Shown here: positions 1 through 11,448 of the stretch, piece after piece | How positions within the stretch are numbered: position 1 is the stretch's first letter | Layout of the letters: every line of letters begins with the position of its first letter | Origin: Oscillospiraceae bacterium | GTDB lineage: Bacteria; Bacillota; Clostridia; Oscillospirales; Oscillospiraceae | DNA: 64,000 bases | Direction: 5' to 3' | Assembly (NCBI GenBank): GCA_017435525.1 | Contig: JAFSEW010000057.1 | Span: 20,510-84,509, forward strand | The notes under the pieces: model-generated | What the model saw: the letters and a program-made list of their open reading frames with translations, nothing else | What the model was told of the DNA's origin: nothing | Databases searched by the model: none | Program-made: the position numbers and the translations under genes

Positions 1-2
1 TC

Positions 3-2501
3 CCCGATGGCCATAATCAGGTGGTGTTCTACTGGAACTACCCCGGCACATATGAAACTTGCGACATGTGGATCTGGCTGCCGGAAAAGGACGGCAAGGG
101 CTACACCTTCCATGAATGCGAATACGGCGGCAAGGTGATCGTCAATGTCCCCGAGGGGGTTGAGCAGGTGGGCTTCATCGTCCGCAGAGACTGCTCCGAG
201 CCCGGCGGCACTTCCTGGGGCAGCGCCACCAAGGACTATGACCAGGACCGCTTCGCCAAAGTGGAAGGCAAGCAGACTGTGATCTACCTGCAGACAGGCG
301 ATCCCAATCAGTATATTAGTAGCGACGGAGGAAAAACACTGGATATGGCAAAGAAATTCACCATGGTGAGCATGGCAGACCGGAACAAGCTTTCCTATAA
401 GCTCACCCCCAAGACGATGATCTCCAACGCAGCCCAGGTGAAGGTGCTGGAGGACGGCAAGGAAGTGGCTGTTGCCGCAATTTCCACCCTGGGCAAGGAA
501 GCAGCATCCGGCTATATCGAGCTGGCACAGGATCTGGATCTGAGCAAAAGCTACACCGTTTCTATTGAGGGCTACGGCGAAAAAACCGCCATCCCCATGG
601 AAATTTTCGACAGCGAATACTTTGCCGAAACCTACCACTATGACGGCAACGATCTTGGTGCCGTAATCCACGGCGGCAATACCACCTTCAAGGTGTGGGC
701 CCCCACCGCATCCAAGGTGGTGCTGAACCTGTTTGAAGCCGGTGACGGTGTGGACGCTTATAAGAGCGTGGAAATGGTAAGAGGCGAGAAGGGCGTTTGG
801 TCCCACACCGAGGCATGCGGCCACGGCACCTACTATACCTACACCGTTACCACCGCTCTGGGCACCCAGGAAGCTGTGGATATCTACGCCAAGGCCGCCG
901 GTGTCAACGGCAACCGGGGCATGGTGGTGGATCTGTCCCTGACCGATCCCGAAGGCTGGAATTCCGCCGACCTGAAAAACCCCATCTCCAACTATTCCGA
1001 AGCCATTATCTGGGAAGTCCATGTCCGTGACTTCTCCAATACCATTGCTGATTCTAAGTATCCGGGCAAGTACCTGGCCTTTACCGAAACCGGCCTTGTG
1101 AACGAGCACGGCCAGAGCGTGGGTATCGATTATCTGAAGCAGCTGGGCATTACCCATGTGCACCTGCTGCCTGTGTACGACTATGCCACCGTGGACGAAA
1201 CCACCCCTGAGGATGAATTCAACTGGGGCTACGATCCCAAGAACTACAATGTGCCCGAAGGCAGCTACTCCACCGACCCCTATCACGGTGAAGTGAGAAT
1301 CCAGGAGTACAAGCAGATGGTGCAGGCCCTCCATGAGGCCGGTATCAGCGTGGTCATGGATATGGTGTATAACCACACCTACGACGGCAACAGCGCCTTC
1401 AACAAGATCGTGCCTTACTATTACTACCGCTACACCAGCACCGGCGCAAACTCTTCCGCCAGCGGCTGCGGCAATGACACCGCTTCCGAGCGCAATATGT
1501 TCGGCAAGTTCATGGTGGACTCCACCGCCTACTGGGTGGAGGAATACAAGCTGGACGGCCTGCGCTTTGACCTGATGGGCCTGCATGATCTGCAAACCAT
1601 GCAGGAAGTGGAAGCAGCGGTTCACGCCGTGAATCCCAACGCCATCCTCTACGGCGAAGGCTGGACCATGGGTGCCACCATCGACGGCAGCGCCCAGGCA
1701 AATCAGAGCAATATCAGCCAGATCAAGCCCACCGATGACGGCATCGGTGCCGTGGCGGTGTTCAACGATGTGATCCGCGACGGCCTGAAGGGCAGCGTGT
1801 TTGAGAAAACAGCCAAGGGCTATATCAGCGGCGCTTCCGCTGCCAACACCGCCAAGATCATCTTCGGTATCAAGGGCGGCCAGGGCGTCAGCCAGGGCTG
1901 GGCTGTGGACAATGCCATGGTGGTCAACTATATGAGCGCCCATGACAACAACACCCTCTGGGACAAGCTGCTGCTGAGCAATCCCGATAATACCGACGAT
2001 CAGCGCAACCGGATGAACAACCTGGGCGCTGCCATTGTAATGATCGCCAAGGGCACCCCCTTCTGGCAGGCAGGCGAAGAGATGCTGCGCACCAAGGGCG
2101 GCGACGAGAACAGCTACAAGTCCAGCGACGCTGTGAATAATATCGACTGGTCTGTGCTCCGGGAAGGCACCAGAGAGTATGCCACCATGCTGTATTATAA
2201 GGGCCTCATCGAAATGCGTAAGGCATACGATATCTTTACCAGCCCCGATGCACAGGTGATCAGCGCAGAAGAACTGGGCAGCGGCATTCTGGCCGTTACC
2301 TTCGATGACGGTAAGGGCGGTCAGGCCCTGGTTCTGATCAACCCCCATAACACCGGTCTGCCCTATACCCTGGAAGGCCAGTGGAATCTGGTTGCCACCG
2401 CCACCGAAGCCGGTGCCGCAGTGCTGGCCCAGGAGACCGGCAGCGTTACCGTGGATGCCATCGGTGTCCGGGTGTATGTCAACGACAAGCTGGCAAAATA
2501 A
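3..2501 (+). CDS. pulA: Type I pullulanase (GH13), 5' end outside window
   Basis: Debranching enzyme that hydrolyses alpha-1,6 bonds of pullulan and starch-type glucans. The open frame continues to the left edge without a stop, so the true start and any signal peptide are missing. The visible N-terminus looks like a CBM41-type starch-binding domain (FYWNYPGTYETCDMWIWLPE), followed by a CBM48-like module (GNTTFKVWAPTASKVVLNLF) and the catalytic barrel. The pullulanase signature FNWGYDPKNYNVPEGSYSTDP region is present. Catalytic regions read GLRFDLMG (nucleophile Asp), LYGEGW (acid/base Glu) and SAHDNNTLWDKL (transition-state Asp). A C-terminal beta-sandwich closes the protein. It heads a carbohydrate locus with another amylase and an ABC importer. 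Confidence 0.93.
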   Translation, partial: PDGHNQVVFYWNYPGTYETCDMWIWLPEKDGKGYTFHECEYGGKVIVNVPEGVEQVGFIVRRDCSEPGGTSWGSATKDYDQDRFAKVEGKQTVIYLQTGDPNQYISSDGGKTLDMAKKFTMVSMADRNKLSYKLTPKTMISNAAQVKVLEDGKEVAVAAISTLGKEAASGYIELAQDLDLSKSYTVSIEGYGEKTAIPMEIFDSEYFAETYHYDGNDLGAVIHGGNTTFKVWAPTASKVVLNLFEAGDGVDAYKSVEMVRGEKGVWSHTEACGHGTYYTYTVTTALGTQEAVDIYAKAAGVNGNRGMVVDLSLTDPEGWNSADLKNPISNYSEAIIWEVHVRDFSNTIADSKYPGKYLAFTETGLVNEHGQSVGIDYLKQLGITHVHLLPVYDYATVDETTPEDEFNWGYDPKNYNVPEGSYSTDPYHGEVRIQEYKQMVQALHEAGISVVMDMVYNHTYDGNSAFNKIVPYYYYRYTSTGANSSASGCGNDTASERNMFGKFMVDSTAYWVEEYKLDGLRFDLMGLHDLQTMQEVEAAVHAVNPNAILYGEGWTMGATIDGSAQANQSNISQIKPTDDGIGAVAVFNDVIRDGLKGSVFEKTAKGYISGASAANTAKIIFGIKGGQGVSQGWAVDNAMVVNYMSAHDNNTLWDKLLLSNPDNTDDQRNRMNNLGAAIVMIAKGTPFWQAGEEMLRTKGGDENSYKSSDAVNNIDWSVLREGTREYATMLYYKGLIEMRKAYDIFTSPDAQVISAEELGSGILAVTFDDGKGGQALVLINPHNTGLPYTLEGQWNLVATATEAGAAVLAQETGSVTVDAIGVRVYVNDKLAK

Positions 2502-2521
2502 ACCATATTCCGAAGCATTTC

Positions 2522-4671
<2,150 letters not shown>

Positions 4672-4683
4672 GAGGAAATACCT

Positions 4684-6273
4684 ATGAAAAAACTTGTATC
4701 TGTATTACTGGCAGCGCTGCTGCTGGCAGGCTGTGGGGCAAACCCCGCACCCACCGAACCGGCCGAGACCGTTCCCACGGAGCCTCCCGTAATGGTGGAC
4801 CCCGTGAACGATAATTACCGCACCTTCTATCAGGTGTTTGTGGGCTCCTTCTCCGATTCCAATAACGATGGCATCGGCGATCTGCGGGGCGTCATCAACC
4901 GGCTGGACTACCTCAACGACGGCAACATCCTTTCCGGGAAGAGCCTGGGGGTGCAGGGCATTTGGCTGTCTCCCATTTTCTCTTCCCCCTCTTACCATAA
5001 GTACGATGCCAGCGACTACTACAGCGTGGACTGGCGCTTCGGCACGGAGGAAGACCTGAAAGAGCTGATTGCCAAGTGCGAAGAGCGGAACATCAAGCTG
5101 ATTCTGGATCTGGTGATCAACCACACCTCCAGCCAGCATCCATGGTTCCAGCAGTTCAAGGAAGCCAGATTGGGCGGCGATACGGAAAATCCTTACTATG
5201 ACTTTTATTCCTGCGTCACCACTGCGGAAAAACAAAACGGCGTGACCTACCAGAAAATCGCCGGTGTGGATGCCTGGTTCGAGTGCAATTTCTCCGGGGA
5301 TATGCCGGAGCTGAACTACGACAATCCCGATGTCCGCCAGGCTATGGTGGATCTGGCCAAGTACTATCTGGATCTGGGTGTGGATGGTTTCCGCTTTGAT
5401 GCCGTGAAGTATATCTACTACGGCGATACCCCCCGGAGCGTAGAATTCTGGGATTGGTATATGCAGCAGCTGAAGGCCATCAAGCCCGATATCTACTGCG
5501 TGGGGGAATGCTGGTCCGGCGAGACGGAGATCATCGAGTACTACAGCGCCATGAACTGCTTCAACTTTGCCATGGCACAGGCAGAGGGCGTGGCGGCCAG
5601 CGCCGCCAAGGGCTTCGGCATGGCCAAGTTCACCAACTATGTGGAAAGCTTCCAGAATAAGCTGCTGGCGAAGAATCCGGAAGCCATGGCCATGAGCTTC
5701 CTGTCCAACCATGATATGGACCGGATCGCCGGTGCTTTTATCCTGGAGAACAACATGCGCATGGCGGCAAACCTCTATCTGCTGTCTCCCGGCTCTCCCA
5801 TGATCTATTACGGCGAAGAGATCGGCCTGCGGGGTTCCCGGGGCAGCGAGAATACCGATGCCAACCGGCGTCTGGCCATGCCCTGGGGCGACGGCGATCT
5901 GATCCGGGATCCTGTGGGCAGCACCTATCCTGCGGCCAACCAGATCCCCACCACCGTGGCGGATCAGGTGGCGGATGAAAACAGCCTCTACAATTATTAC
6001 TGCAAGCTTATCGCCATCCGGCACAAGTATCCCGCCATTGCCCGGGGGCTCTATACCTCCCTGGACTGCGGCGAGAAGAATCTGGGCGGCTTCTCCATTG
6101 CCTATGGGGAAGAAAAGCTGGGCCTGTTCCACAATAACGGCACAGAGCCTCTCAGCTTTGACCTGAGCGAATCGGGCTTTACCCAGCTGTGCGATTTTAT
6201 CGGCATGGCCGATGCCACCCTGGAAGGCACTGTGCTGACGGTGGGCCCCCAGACCAGTGTGATCGTGAAATAA
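4684..6273 (+). CDS. Lipoprotein alpha-amylase family GH13 enzyme
   Basis: Predicted surface alpha-glucan hydrolase. A signal peptide with lipobox LLLAGC anchors it, followed by a short Pro/Thr/Glu linker. The barrel begins YRTFYQVFVGSFSDSNNDGIGDLRG, the usual GH13 entry motif. Conserved regions: DLVINHTS (region I), GFRFDAVKY with nucleophile Asp239, VGECW with Glu275, and SNHDMDR with Asp344. Length (529 aa) fits a secreted amylase or glucosidase of the oligo-1,6-glucosidase/cyclomaltodextrinase type; exact linkage preference cannot be read from sequence. It sits between the GH53 gene and the unknown 601-aa gene in a tight same-strand run. Confidence 0.9.
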   Translation: MKKLVSVLLAALLLAGCGANPAPTEPAETVPTEPPVMVDPVNDNYRTFYQVFVGSFSDSNNDGIGDLRGVINRLDYLNDGNILSGKSLGVQGIWLSPIFSSPSYHKYDASDYYSVDWRFGTEEDLKELIAKCEERNIKLILDLVINHTSSQHPWFQQFKEARLGGDTENPYYDFYSCVTTAEKQNGVTYQKIAGVDAWFECNFSGDMPELNYDNPDVRQAMVDLAKYYLDLGVDGFRFDAVKYIYYGDTPRSVEFWDWYMQQLKAIKPDIYCVGECWSGETEIIEYYSAMNCFNFAMAQAEGVAASAAKGFGMAKFTNYVESFQNKLLAKNPEAMAMSFLSNHDMDRIAGAFILENNMRMAANLYLLSPGSPMIYYGEEIGLRGSRGSENTDANRRLAMPWGDGDLIRDPVGSTYPAANQIPTTVADQVADENSLYNYYCKLIAIRHKYPAIARGLYTSLDCGEKNLGGFSIAYGEEKLGLFHNNGTEPLSFDLSESGFTQLCDFIGMADATLEGTVLTVGPQTSVIVK

Positions 6274-6285
6274 GAAAGGGAACCT

Positions 6286-8091
6286 ATGGAAAATACATTT
6301 GTAGTGAATATTATCCACCGGCCGGAGCTTTCCCCCGAATATGCGGAGAAGGCCCTGGGCAAGGGTAAAGGCGTGCGGGATGAATCCTTGGATATTTTCC
6401 GCTTCCAGCAGGACTGCGCCCACAAGTACGGCCTGAAAACCACCATCCAGATCACCTACGCCTCTCTTTTTTCCGATGTAATCATCGAAATGGCAAAGGC
6501 AGACCATGAAACCTACGGCGATGAAATCGGCCTGTCCCTGCTGGGCCTGCCCTGTCCCGAATTCAAGGCCAAGTATCACACCGAGGACTTCTGCATCTGG
6601 ATGTTCGATGAGAAGACCAAGGAAGAGATCATCGACGATGTGTTCGGCAAGTTCTATGAGGCCTTCGGCTTCTACCCCCAGTCCACCAGCAGCTATTTCC
6701 TGGATGCCTATACCATTAACTATATCAAAAAACAGTATCCCAGCGTCAAGTGTGCCGTAGCCACCTGCTGGGAGGAAGGCCCCAAGGCCTACCACACTTG
6801 CAACAATTCCTGGTACACCTTCATGGATGGCGGCCCCTGGAATCCCTGGATCCCCTCCAAGGTCAATTCCCATTGCCCTGCCGCAGACAGCAGTGATGAC
6901 AGCGGCATCGTGGCTATCCCCCACCTGTCCCGTGACCTGATGGCCTGTTTCGACGGCAACGGCTCCAATTTCGGCACCCATCCCCAGAATGTGCTCCGGG
7001 GCATGATCTATTACAATGAGGCAGGGGAGTACGAGTACCCCTATCTGTATAACCTCATTGACCAGTACCGGCATCTGGGTAAGTATAACGATGGCTACAG
7101 CTATAATATGATGTTCGTAGGCCCGGGCTGGCTGAACCGCCGCGGCCGTTGGGAAGCCCCCTATGAACTGCTGGCCAAGTCCTATGACGACGGCATGAAG
7201 TATTACGGCAAGCTGAAAGCGGAGGGCAAGCTGCTGGATATGACCATGGCGGAATTTGCCGATTTCTACCGGCAGCGCCACCCGGATTACAATCGGGGCG
7301 AGTGCGCCCTGTGGAAGGATATCCTCTACGGCAGCAATAAGGAATACTTCTGGTACGCCGACCCCAATATGCGCACCTGCCTGGACTTTAACCAGGGCGG
7401 TGCCATCATCGATCTGCGGCCCTATGCCGCCCGGATCCCCCAGAACTGCGGCATCGGCACCGAGAATGTATACGATGCCTCCTATCCCTACCTGATCCAG
7501 ATCAATTACCGGGCAGGCTATTTCACCCATTATGCCGGCGCCGGCACCGTGAAATCCTGCAAGGTCAGCTACCACGGGGAAACTGCCGACCTGTGCCTGT
7601 GCCGCACCATGGCAGTCTATGAGAAGATCGAGGGCGGTGTCCGGCTCACTGCCGACCCCGTCACCGTCACCCTGGACGGCCTGGATATCGTGATCCAGTC
7701 TGTCTTTACCATCGAAGAGGGCACCGGCCGCATCGTCACAGAGCGCAACATCCTCAATGACCTGGGCGGCGCGGAAGTGGCCCTGGAGGAATACTTCACC
7801 GGCGGCTTCGGCACCACCGAGTATCAGGCGGACATGACCGACCTGACCCTGGGCGTGGATGAAGATGCCATGGCCTATACCTATCACGGCAAAAAGCTGG
7901 AAAAGGCCAACGCCGCCAGCGCTTATGTTACCATCCCCGCAGTCTGCACCAAGGTGGAGATGGGCGGCGACAATGATGTTTCCATGGTGGAAGAGGGCAT
8001 CGCCTTCTCTCCCGTGTATCACATTGCTCTGAAAAAGACCGTCAGCAAAGGAGGCTTCACCACATGGCTCAAGCTACAAAAGGCAAACTGA
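6286..8091 (+). CDS. Unrecognised 601-aa protein of the glycan locus, barrel plus beta-sandwich
   Basis: I do not recognise this family with certainty. It has no signal peptide, so it is probably cytoplasmic. Residues 1 to about 370 look like an alpha/beta barrel with motifs such as GDEIGLSLLGLP, SSYFLDAY and GNGSNFGTHPQN, which recall polysaccharide-deacetylase or GH57/GH38-like barrels. Residues from about 390 to 600 are strand-rich, like the C-terminal sandwich of such enzymes. It could be related to the DUF3863/DUF3864 proteins, but this is a guess. It starts 12 bp after the amylase stop, and its 3' end overlaps the zinc-ribbon gene by 28 bp, so it belongs to the glycan operon. A role in processing imported oligosaccharides is inferred from context only. 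Confidence 0.75.
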   Translation: MENTFVVNIIHRPELSPEYAEKALGKGKGVRDESLDIFRFQQDCAHKYGLKTTIQITYASLFSDVIIEMAKADHETYGDEIGLSLLGLPCPEFKAKYHTEDFCIWMFDEKTKEEIIDDVFGKFYEAFGFYPQSTSSYFLDAYTINYIKKQYPSVKCAVATCWEEGPKAYHTCNNSWYTFMDGGPWNPWIPSKVNSHCPAADSSDDSGIVAIPHLSRDLMACFDGNGSNFGTHPQNVLRGMIYYNEAGEYEYPYLYNLIDQYRHLGKYNDGYSYNMMFVGPGWLNRRGRWEAPYELLAKSYDDGMKYYGKLKAEGKLLDMTMAEFADFYRQRHPDYNRGECALWKDILYGSNKEYFWYADPNMRTCLDFNQGGAIIDLRPYAARIPQNCGIGTENVYDASYPYLIQINYRAGYFTHYAGAGTVKSCKVSYHGETADLCLCRTMAVYEKIEGGVRLTADPVTVTLDGLDIVIQSVFTIEEGTGRIVTERNILNDLGGAEVALEEYFTGGFGTTEYQADMTDLTLGVDEDAMAYTYHGKKLEKANAASAYVTIPAVCTKVEMGGDNDVSMVEEGIAFSPVYHIALKKTVSKGGFTTWLKLQKAN

Positions 8092-8324
8092 ATTACCGGT
8101 GCCCTTCCTGCTTCATGCGGGATATCGACATCGACATGTTCTTTGATGAAGCAAAGAAGGAATATTATTGCCTGCGCTGCAGCTTCACCGGCACGGAAAC
8201 CGATGTGCTGCGGCTGAATGAGGCAGCCCGGTTCCGCTACCGCTATATGCGCATGCGGGTGGTGGATTTTGGCGAGGACAATCAGCCCATTACCTTCGCA
8301 TCCCATACAGGAGGGCAGCAATGA
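8064..8324 (+). CDS. Small zinc-ribbon protein overlapping both neighbours
   Basis: An 86-aa protein with a four-cysteine zinc ribbon: Cys13-x2-Cys16 and Cys36-x2-Cys39 (CPSC ... CLRC). It is real rather than a shadow frame: a perfect AAAGGAGG lies at 8047-8054, nine bases before the ATG, it overlaps the previous gene by 28 bp, and its stop overlaps the next start in ATGA. The C-terminal half is basic (RFRYRYMRMR). Function is unknown. Zinc ribbons of this size act as nucleic-acid or protein adaptors, so it may regulate the locus or assist one of the flanking enzymes. Confidence 0.75.
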   Translation: MAQATKGKLNYRCPSCFMRDIDIDMFFDEAKKEYYCLRCSFTGTETDVLRLNEAARFRYRYMRMRVVDFGEDNQPITFASHTGGQQ

Positions 8325-9427
8325 TCCTTGGCATCGATGCTTCCACCTATCTGGAAGAACTGGAACACGGTGCCCGCTACTATGACGGCAGCAGAATCAT
8401 CGACCCCCTGGATGCGTTCCGGGCAAACGGCGTGGAGTATATGCGCATCCGGATCTGGAACGATCCCAAAAGCAACCGGGGAGAGCCCTATCTGGCAGGC
8501 AATTGCGATCTTTCCCACTACCTGCGGTTTGCCCGACTGTGTAAGGAGAAGGGCTACAAGCTTCTGTTGGATCTGCACTACAGCGATTTCTGGGCTGATC
8601 CCGGCAAACAGATGATCCCCAAGGCCTGGGCGCACATGGATGTGGCGGAAATGGAGAAGGCTGTGTATGACTTCACCAAAGTATGTCTGGAAGCGGCGGT
8701 GGCGGCGGATGTGGCTCCGGATATGATCCAGGTGGGCAATGAGATCACCAACGGCTTCCTCTGGCCTGTGGGCAAGCTGGAAAATCCGGACGGCACCCGG
8801 GGCAATTATGAGAATTTCTGCCGCCTGGTGAAAGCCGGTACCGAAGCCTGCCGGGAAGTGCTTCCCCAGGCGAAGATCGTGCTGCACCTGGAGCGCAGCA
8901 ACGATCAGGCGGTCTATGAGGAGTTCTTCACGGAAATGGAGAAGGCGAAGATCTCCTATGACATCATCGGTGCTTCCTATTATCCCTACTGGCACGGCAC
9001 CCCCCAGGAGCTTTTCGCCAATCTGGACAACTGCCGCAAGTTCGGCAAGGAACGGATGGTCATGGAGCTGGGCTACGGCTTTACCACCGAAGCATATTCT
9101 CTCAGCGGCGCCACCCAGCGGCTTGTGATCGATGCCGACCGGGCCTATGTGCCGGGCTTTACGGAGAAATATCCCGTAACCCCCCAGGGCCAGGAGGCCT
9201 TTATCCGGGATTTCCTGGCACAAGCCAGAGCCCAGGGCATTTCCGGCGTATTCTACTGGGAACCTCTGTGGCTGCCGGGGGAGGGGATCTGCTGGGCATC
9301 TCAGGCAGGGCAGGCCTATATCCATGAAGAAGGCAAGTCCACCACCAACGAATGGGCCAATCAGTGCCTCTTTGATTACGCCGGTCAAAAACTCCCGGCG
9401 TTTGATGCGTTTGCACAAAAGATATAA
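8321..9427 (+). CDS. GH53 endo-beta-1,4-galactanase without signal peptide
   Basis: Second GH53 enzyme of the locus, 368 aa. It begins directly with the catalytic barrel (ILGIDASTYLEELEHGARYYD), so it appears cytoplasmic. Catalytic residues are Glu141 in QVGNEITN and Glu249 in MVMELGYGF. The GH53 hallmarks [29 protein letters not shown] and FYWEPLWLPGEGICW are present. It has no Ig or carbohydrate-binding extension, unlike the lipoprotein paralogue at 2668. It is translationally coupled (ATGA) to the zinc-ribbon gene, with AGGAGGG just upstream. Likely role: trimming galacto-oligosaccharides after import. Confidence 0.9.
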   Translation: MILGIDASTYLEELEHGARYYDGSRIIDPLDAFRANGVEYMRIRIWNDPKSNRGEPYLAGNCDLSHYLRFARLCKEKGYKLLLDLHYSDFWADPGKQMIPKAWAHMDVAEMEKAVYDFTKVCLEAAVAADVAPDMIQVGNEITNGFLWPVGKLENPDGTRGNYENFCRLVKAGTEACREVLPQAKIVLHLERSNDQAVYEEFFTEMEKAKISYDIIGASYYPYWHGTPQELFANLDNCRKFGKERMVMELGYGFTTEAYSLSGATQRLVIDADRAYVPGFTEKYPVTPQGQEAFIRDFLAQARAQGISGVFYWEPLWLPGEGICWASQAGQAYIHEEGKSTTNEWANQCLFDYAGQKLPAFDAFAQKI

Positions 9428-9476
9428 CAATAAACTATGCATAATGACGAATTCCAAGAAAAGGCGCCGACATTTG

Positions 9477-9505
9477 TTGACAATTAAAAATTAGGGGACT
9501 ATAAT
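9477..9505 (+). promoter_or_regulatory. Consensus sigma-A promoter of the ABC importer operon
   Basis: TTGACA at 9477-9482 and TATAAT at 9500-9505 are separated by exactly 17 bp: both hexamers match the consensus fully. It sits 158 bp before the binding-protein start and separates the importer from the upstream enzyme operon. The leader after it contains the small palindromes ATGGGCATGCCCAT (9547-9560) and GCGTTTCTT...AAGAAACGC (about 9565-9589), which could be regulatory. Confidence 0.85.
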
Positions 9506-9662
9506 TCAATTGTATGCGGTTTTTGAAATAATCGCAAAAAAATAAAAATGGGCATGCCCATTTTGCGTTTCTTGCTTCGTAAGAAACGCTATGAAACTCT
9601 GGCAATTGCGGCAAATGTCCGTGATCGCATATATACAATTTTTTTCTAGGAGGAAAAACCAA

Positions 9663-11246
9663 ATGAAGAAGATGATTGCTCTTCTGCTGGCCCTGGTTAT
9701 GGTTCTGGGCATGGCTGCTTGCGGCGAGAAGGCTCCCGAGCAGACCAATGCTCCCGCACAGCAGGGCGGCGAGAACAAGCCCGCTGAGGGTGAGAACAAG
9801 CCCGCCGAGGGCGAGAACACTCTGGAAGGCACCTACGACATTACCATGTGGGTTTCCGAAATGGACGGCGTTGTCGCCATGACCCAGGAAATGATCGACG
9901 CTTTCGAAGCTGCCAACCCCGGCATCGTGATCAACGCTCAGATCGAGGGCGTTACCGAGGCTGACGCCGGCTCCAAGGTCGTTGCTGATGTGGCTTCCGC
10001 TCCCGACATCTACTGCTTCGCACAGGACCAGCTGGCCCGTCTGGTGCAGGCTGCCGCTCTGGCTGCCCCCGGCAAGAAGGCTGCTGAGAACATTACTGCC
10101 GCTAACGACGCCGGCGCTGTTGCCGCTGCTTCCGTTGCAGGCACCCTGTACGCTTACCCCATGACTTCCGATAACGGCTACTACATGTACTATGATACCA
10201 GCATCATCTCCGAGGCTGATGCTGAGAGCATGGAAGCTATCATCGCTGCTTGCGAGGCCAACAATGTTAAGTTCCGCTACGCTCTGGAGAACGCATGGTA
10301 CACCGCTTCCTTCTTCTTTGCTACCGGCTGCCACTCCAACTGGAGCATGGACGAGGAAGGCAACTTCACCTCCGTTGACGATGACTTCAACTCCGCTGCC
10401 GGTATGGCTGCCATGAAGGGCATGCAGAAGCTGGCTCAGTCCGCTTGCTACGATTCCAACGCCGACATCTTCACCGACGCCGGTGTTGTCATTACCGGTA
10501 TCTGGAACGCCAACGCTGCTGCCGAGCACTTCGGCGAGAACTTGGGCGCTACCGACCTGCCCTCCTTCGAGGTCGACGGCACTTCCTACCACCTGGGCTC
10601 CTACACCGGCAACAAGCTGATGGGTGTTAAGCCCCAGGCTGATGCCAAGAAGGCAGCTGTCCTGTCTCAGCTGGCTCAGTGGCTGACCAACGAAGAGAAC
10701 CAGATGAAGCGCTACGAGCTGTATCAGTGGGGTCCCTCCAACCTGAACGCTCAGGCTTCCGAGGCCGTTCAGTCCAATGCTTCTCTGGCCGCTCTGGCTA
10801 AGCAGAACAACTTCGGCCTGCCCCAGGGCCAGATCCACGGCTCCTGGTGGGATATCGCCAAGGTTCTGGGCGCTGACGCCAAGAACGCTGCTGACGAGGC
10901 TGCTCTGCAGACCGCTCTGGACAACTACAAGGCTGCTATCGACGGCCTGTTCTCCATGACCGAGGAGCAGAAGAACGCTTGGGGCGTTATCGGCGGCATC
11001 TGCAACACCAGCTGGGATACCGACTTCGCTATGACCGAGGTTTCTGCCGGTGTCTACGAGTCCGGTGTTCTGGAGCTGAAGGCCGGCGAAGAGTTCAAGG
11101 TCCGTCAGGGCGCTTCCTGGGATGTGAACTTCGGCGTTGAGTTCAACGGCGCTAACATCGTTGTCGAGGCTGACGGCTCCTACATCGTCCGTCTGACCTG
11201 GGACGGCGCTCAGGGTGGCACCGTCGAGCTGGTTCCCGCCAACTAA
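9663..11246 (+). CDS. Sugar ABC transporter binding lipoprotein with C-terminal SusE/X25-like domain
   Basis: Solute-binding protein of a CUT1 (MalE-type) importer. Start at 9663 is fixed by AGGAGG at 9648-9653 and by the signal peptide with lipobox GMAAC. A low-complexity spacer (ENKPAEG repeats) follows, then the binding domain starting YDITMWVSEMDGVV. The last ~95 residues (from about WGVIGGICNTSWDTDFAM, through LKAGEEFKVRQGASWDVNFG) resemble SusE/SusF or X25 starch-binding sandwiches; this fusion is unusual. Codons are strongly biased to GCT, GTT, CGT and AAC, as in highly expressed genes. The context with pullulanase and amylase suggests malto-oligosaccharides as ligand (inference). Confidence 0.9.
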   Translation: MKKMIALLLALVMVLGMAACGEKAPEQTNAPAQQGGENKPAEGENKPAEGENTLEGTYDITMWVSEMDGVVAMTQEMIDAFEAANPGIVINAQIEGVTEADAGSKVVADVASAPDIYCFAQDQLARLVQAAALAAPGKKAAENITAANDAGAVAAASVAGTLYAYPMTSDNGYYMYYDTSIISEADAESMEAIIAACEANNVKFRYALENAWYTASFFFATGCHSNWSMDEEGNFTSVDDDFNSAAGMAAMKGMQKLAQSACYDSNADIFTDAGVVITGIWNANAAAEHFGENLGATDLPSFEVDGTSYHLGSYTGNKLMGVKPQADAKKAAVLSQLAQWLTNEENQMKRYELYQWGPSNLNAQASEAVQSNASLAALAKQNNFGLPQGQIHGSWWDIAKVLGADAKNAADEAALQTALDNYKAAIDGLFSMTEEQKNAWGVIGGICNTSWDTDFAMTEVSAGVYESGVLELKAGEEFKVRQGASWDVNFGVEFNGANIVVEADGSYIVRLTWDGAQGGTVELVPAN

Positions 11247-11272
11247 TTTCTCTTAAATATTTGAGGGCTTGA

Positions 11273-11294
11273 GGGGAGCCCTTCCGGGCTCCCC
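11273..11294 (+). promoter_or_regulatory. Intercistronic hairpin 1 after the binding-protein gene
   Basis: A perfect 9-bp stem GGGGAGCCC / GGGCTCCCC with a TTCC loop. No T-run follows, so it is more likely a 3' stabiliser or processing site than a terminator. It lies between the abundant binding protein and the permeases. Confidence 0.6.
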
Positions 11295-11308
11295 GATGCT
11301 TTCGCACT

Positions 11309-11369
11309 AAGGCATTGTTAGCCGGCATGCAAGGACAACATTGTCTTGTGTACCGGCTAACAATGCCTT
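11309..11369 (+). promoter_or_regulatory. Intercistronic long stem-loop 2
   Basis: A 17-bp perfect inverted repeat (AAGGCATTGTTAGCCGG and its complement at 11353-11369) encloses a second smaller stem (CAAGGACAA/TTGTCTTG). With hairpin 1 it separates the binding-protein message from the permease cistrons. In malE-malF type operons such structures lower permease output relative to binding protein; that role here is inferred. Confidence 0.65.
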
Positions 11370-11448
11370 TTCCCGTTGAGGCCCCGGCTGGCCTCCGGCT
11401 ATCTATCAAGAAGGAGGATAGTATAAACACGGTTTATATTCTGGGATT

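Noticed and set aside
4705-8022. Very long minus-strand open frame (1105 aa) across the amylase and 601-aa genes
   Set aside because: It is the antisense of two well-supported genes, rich in His/Gly/Ile/Val as expected for the complement of GC-biased codons, and has no RBS or domain.
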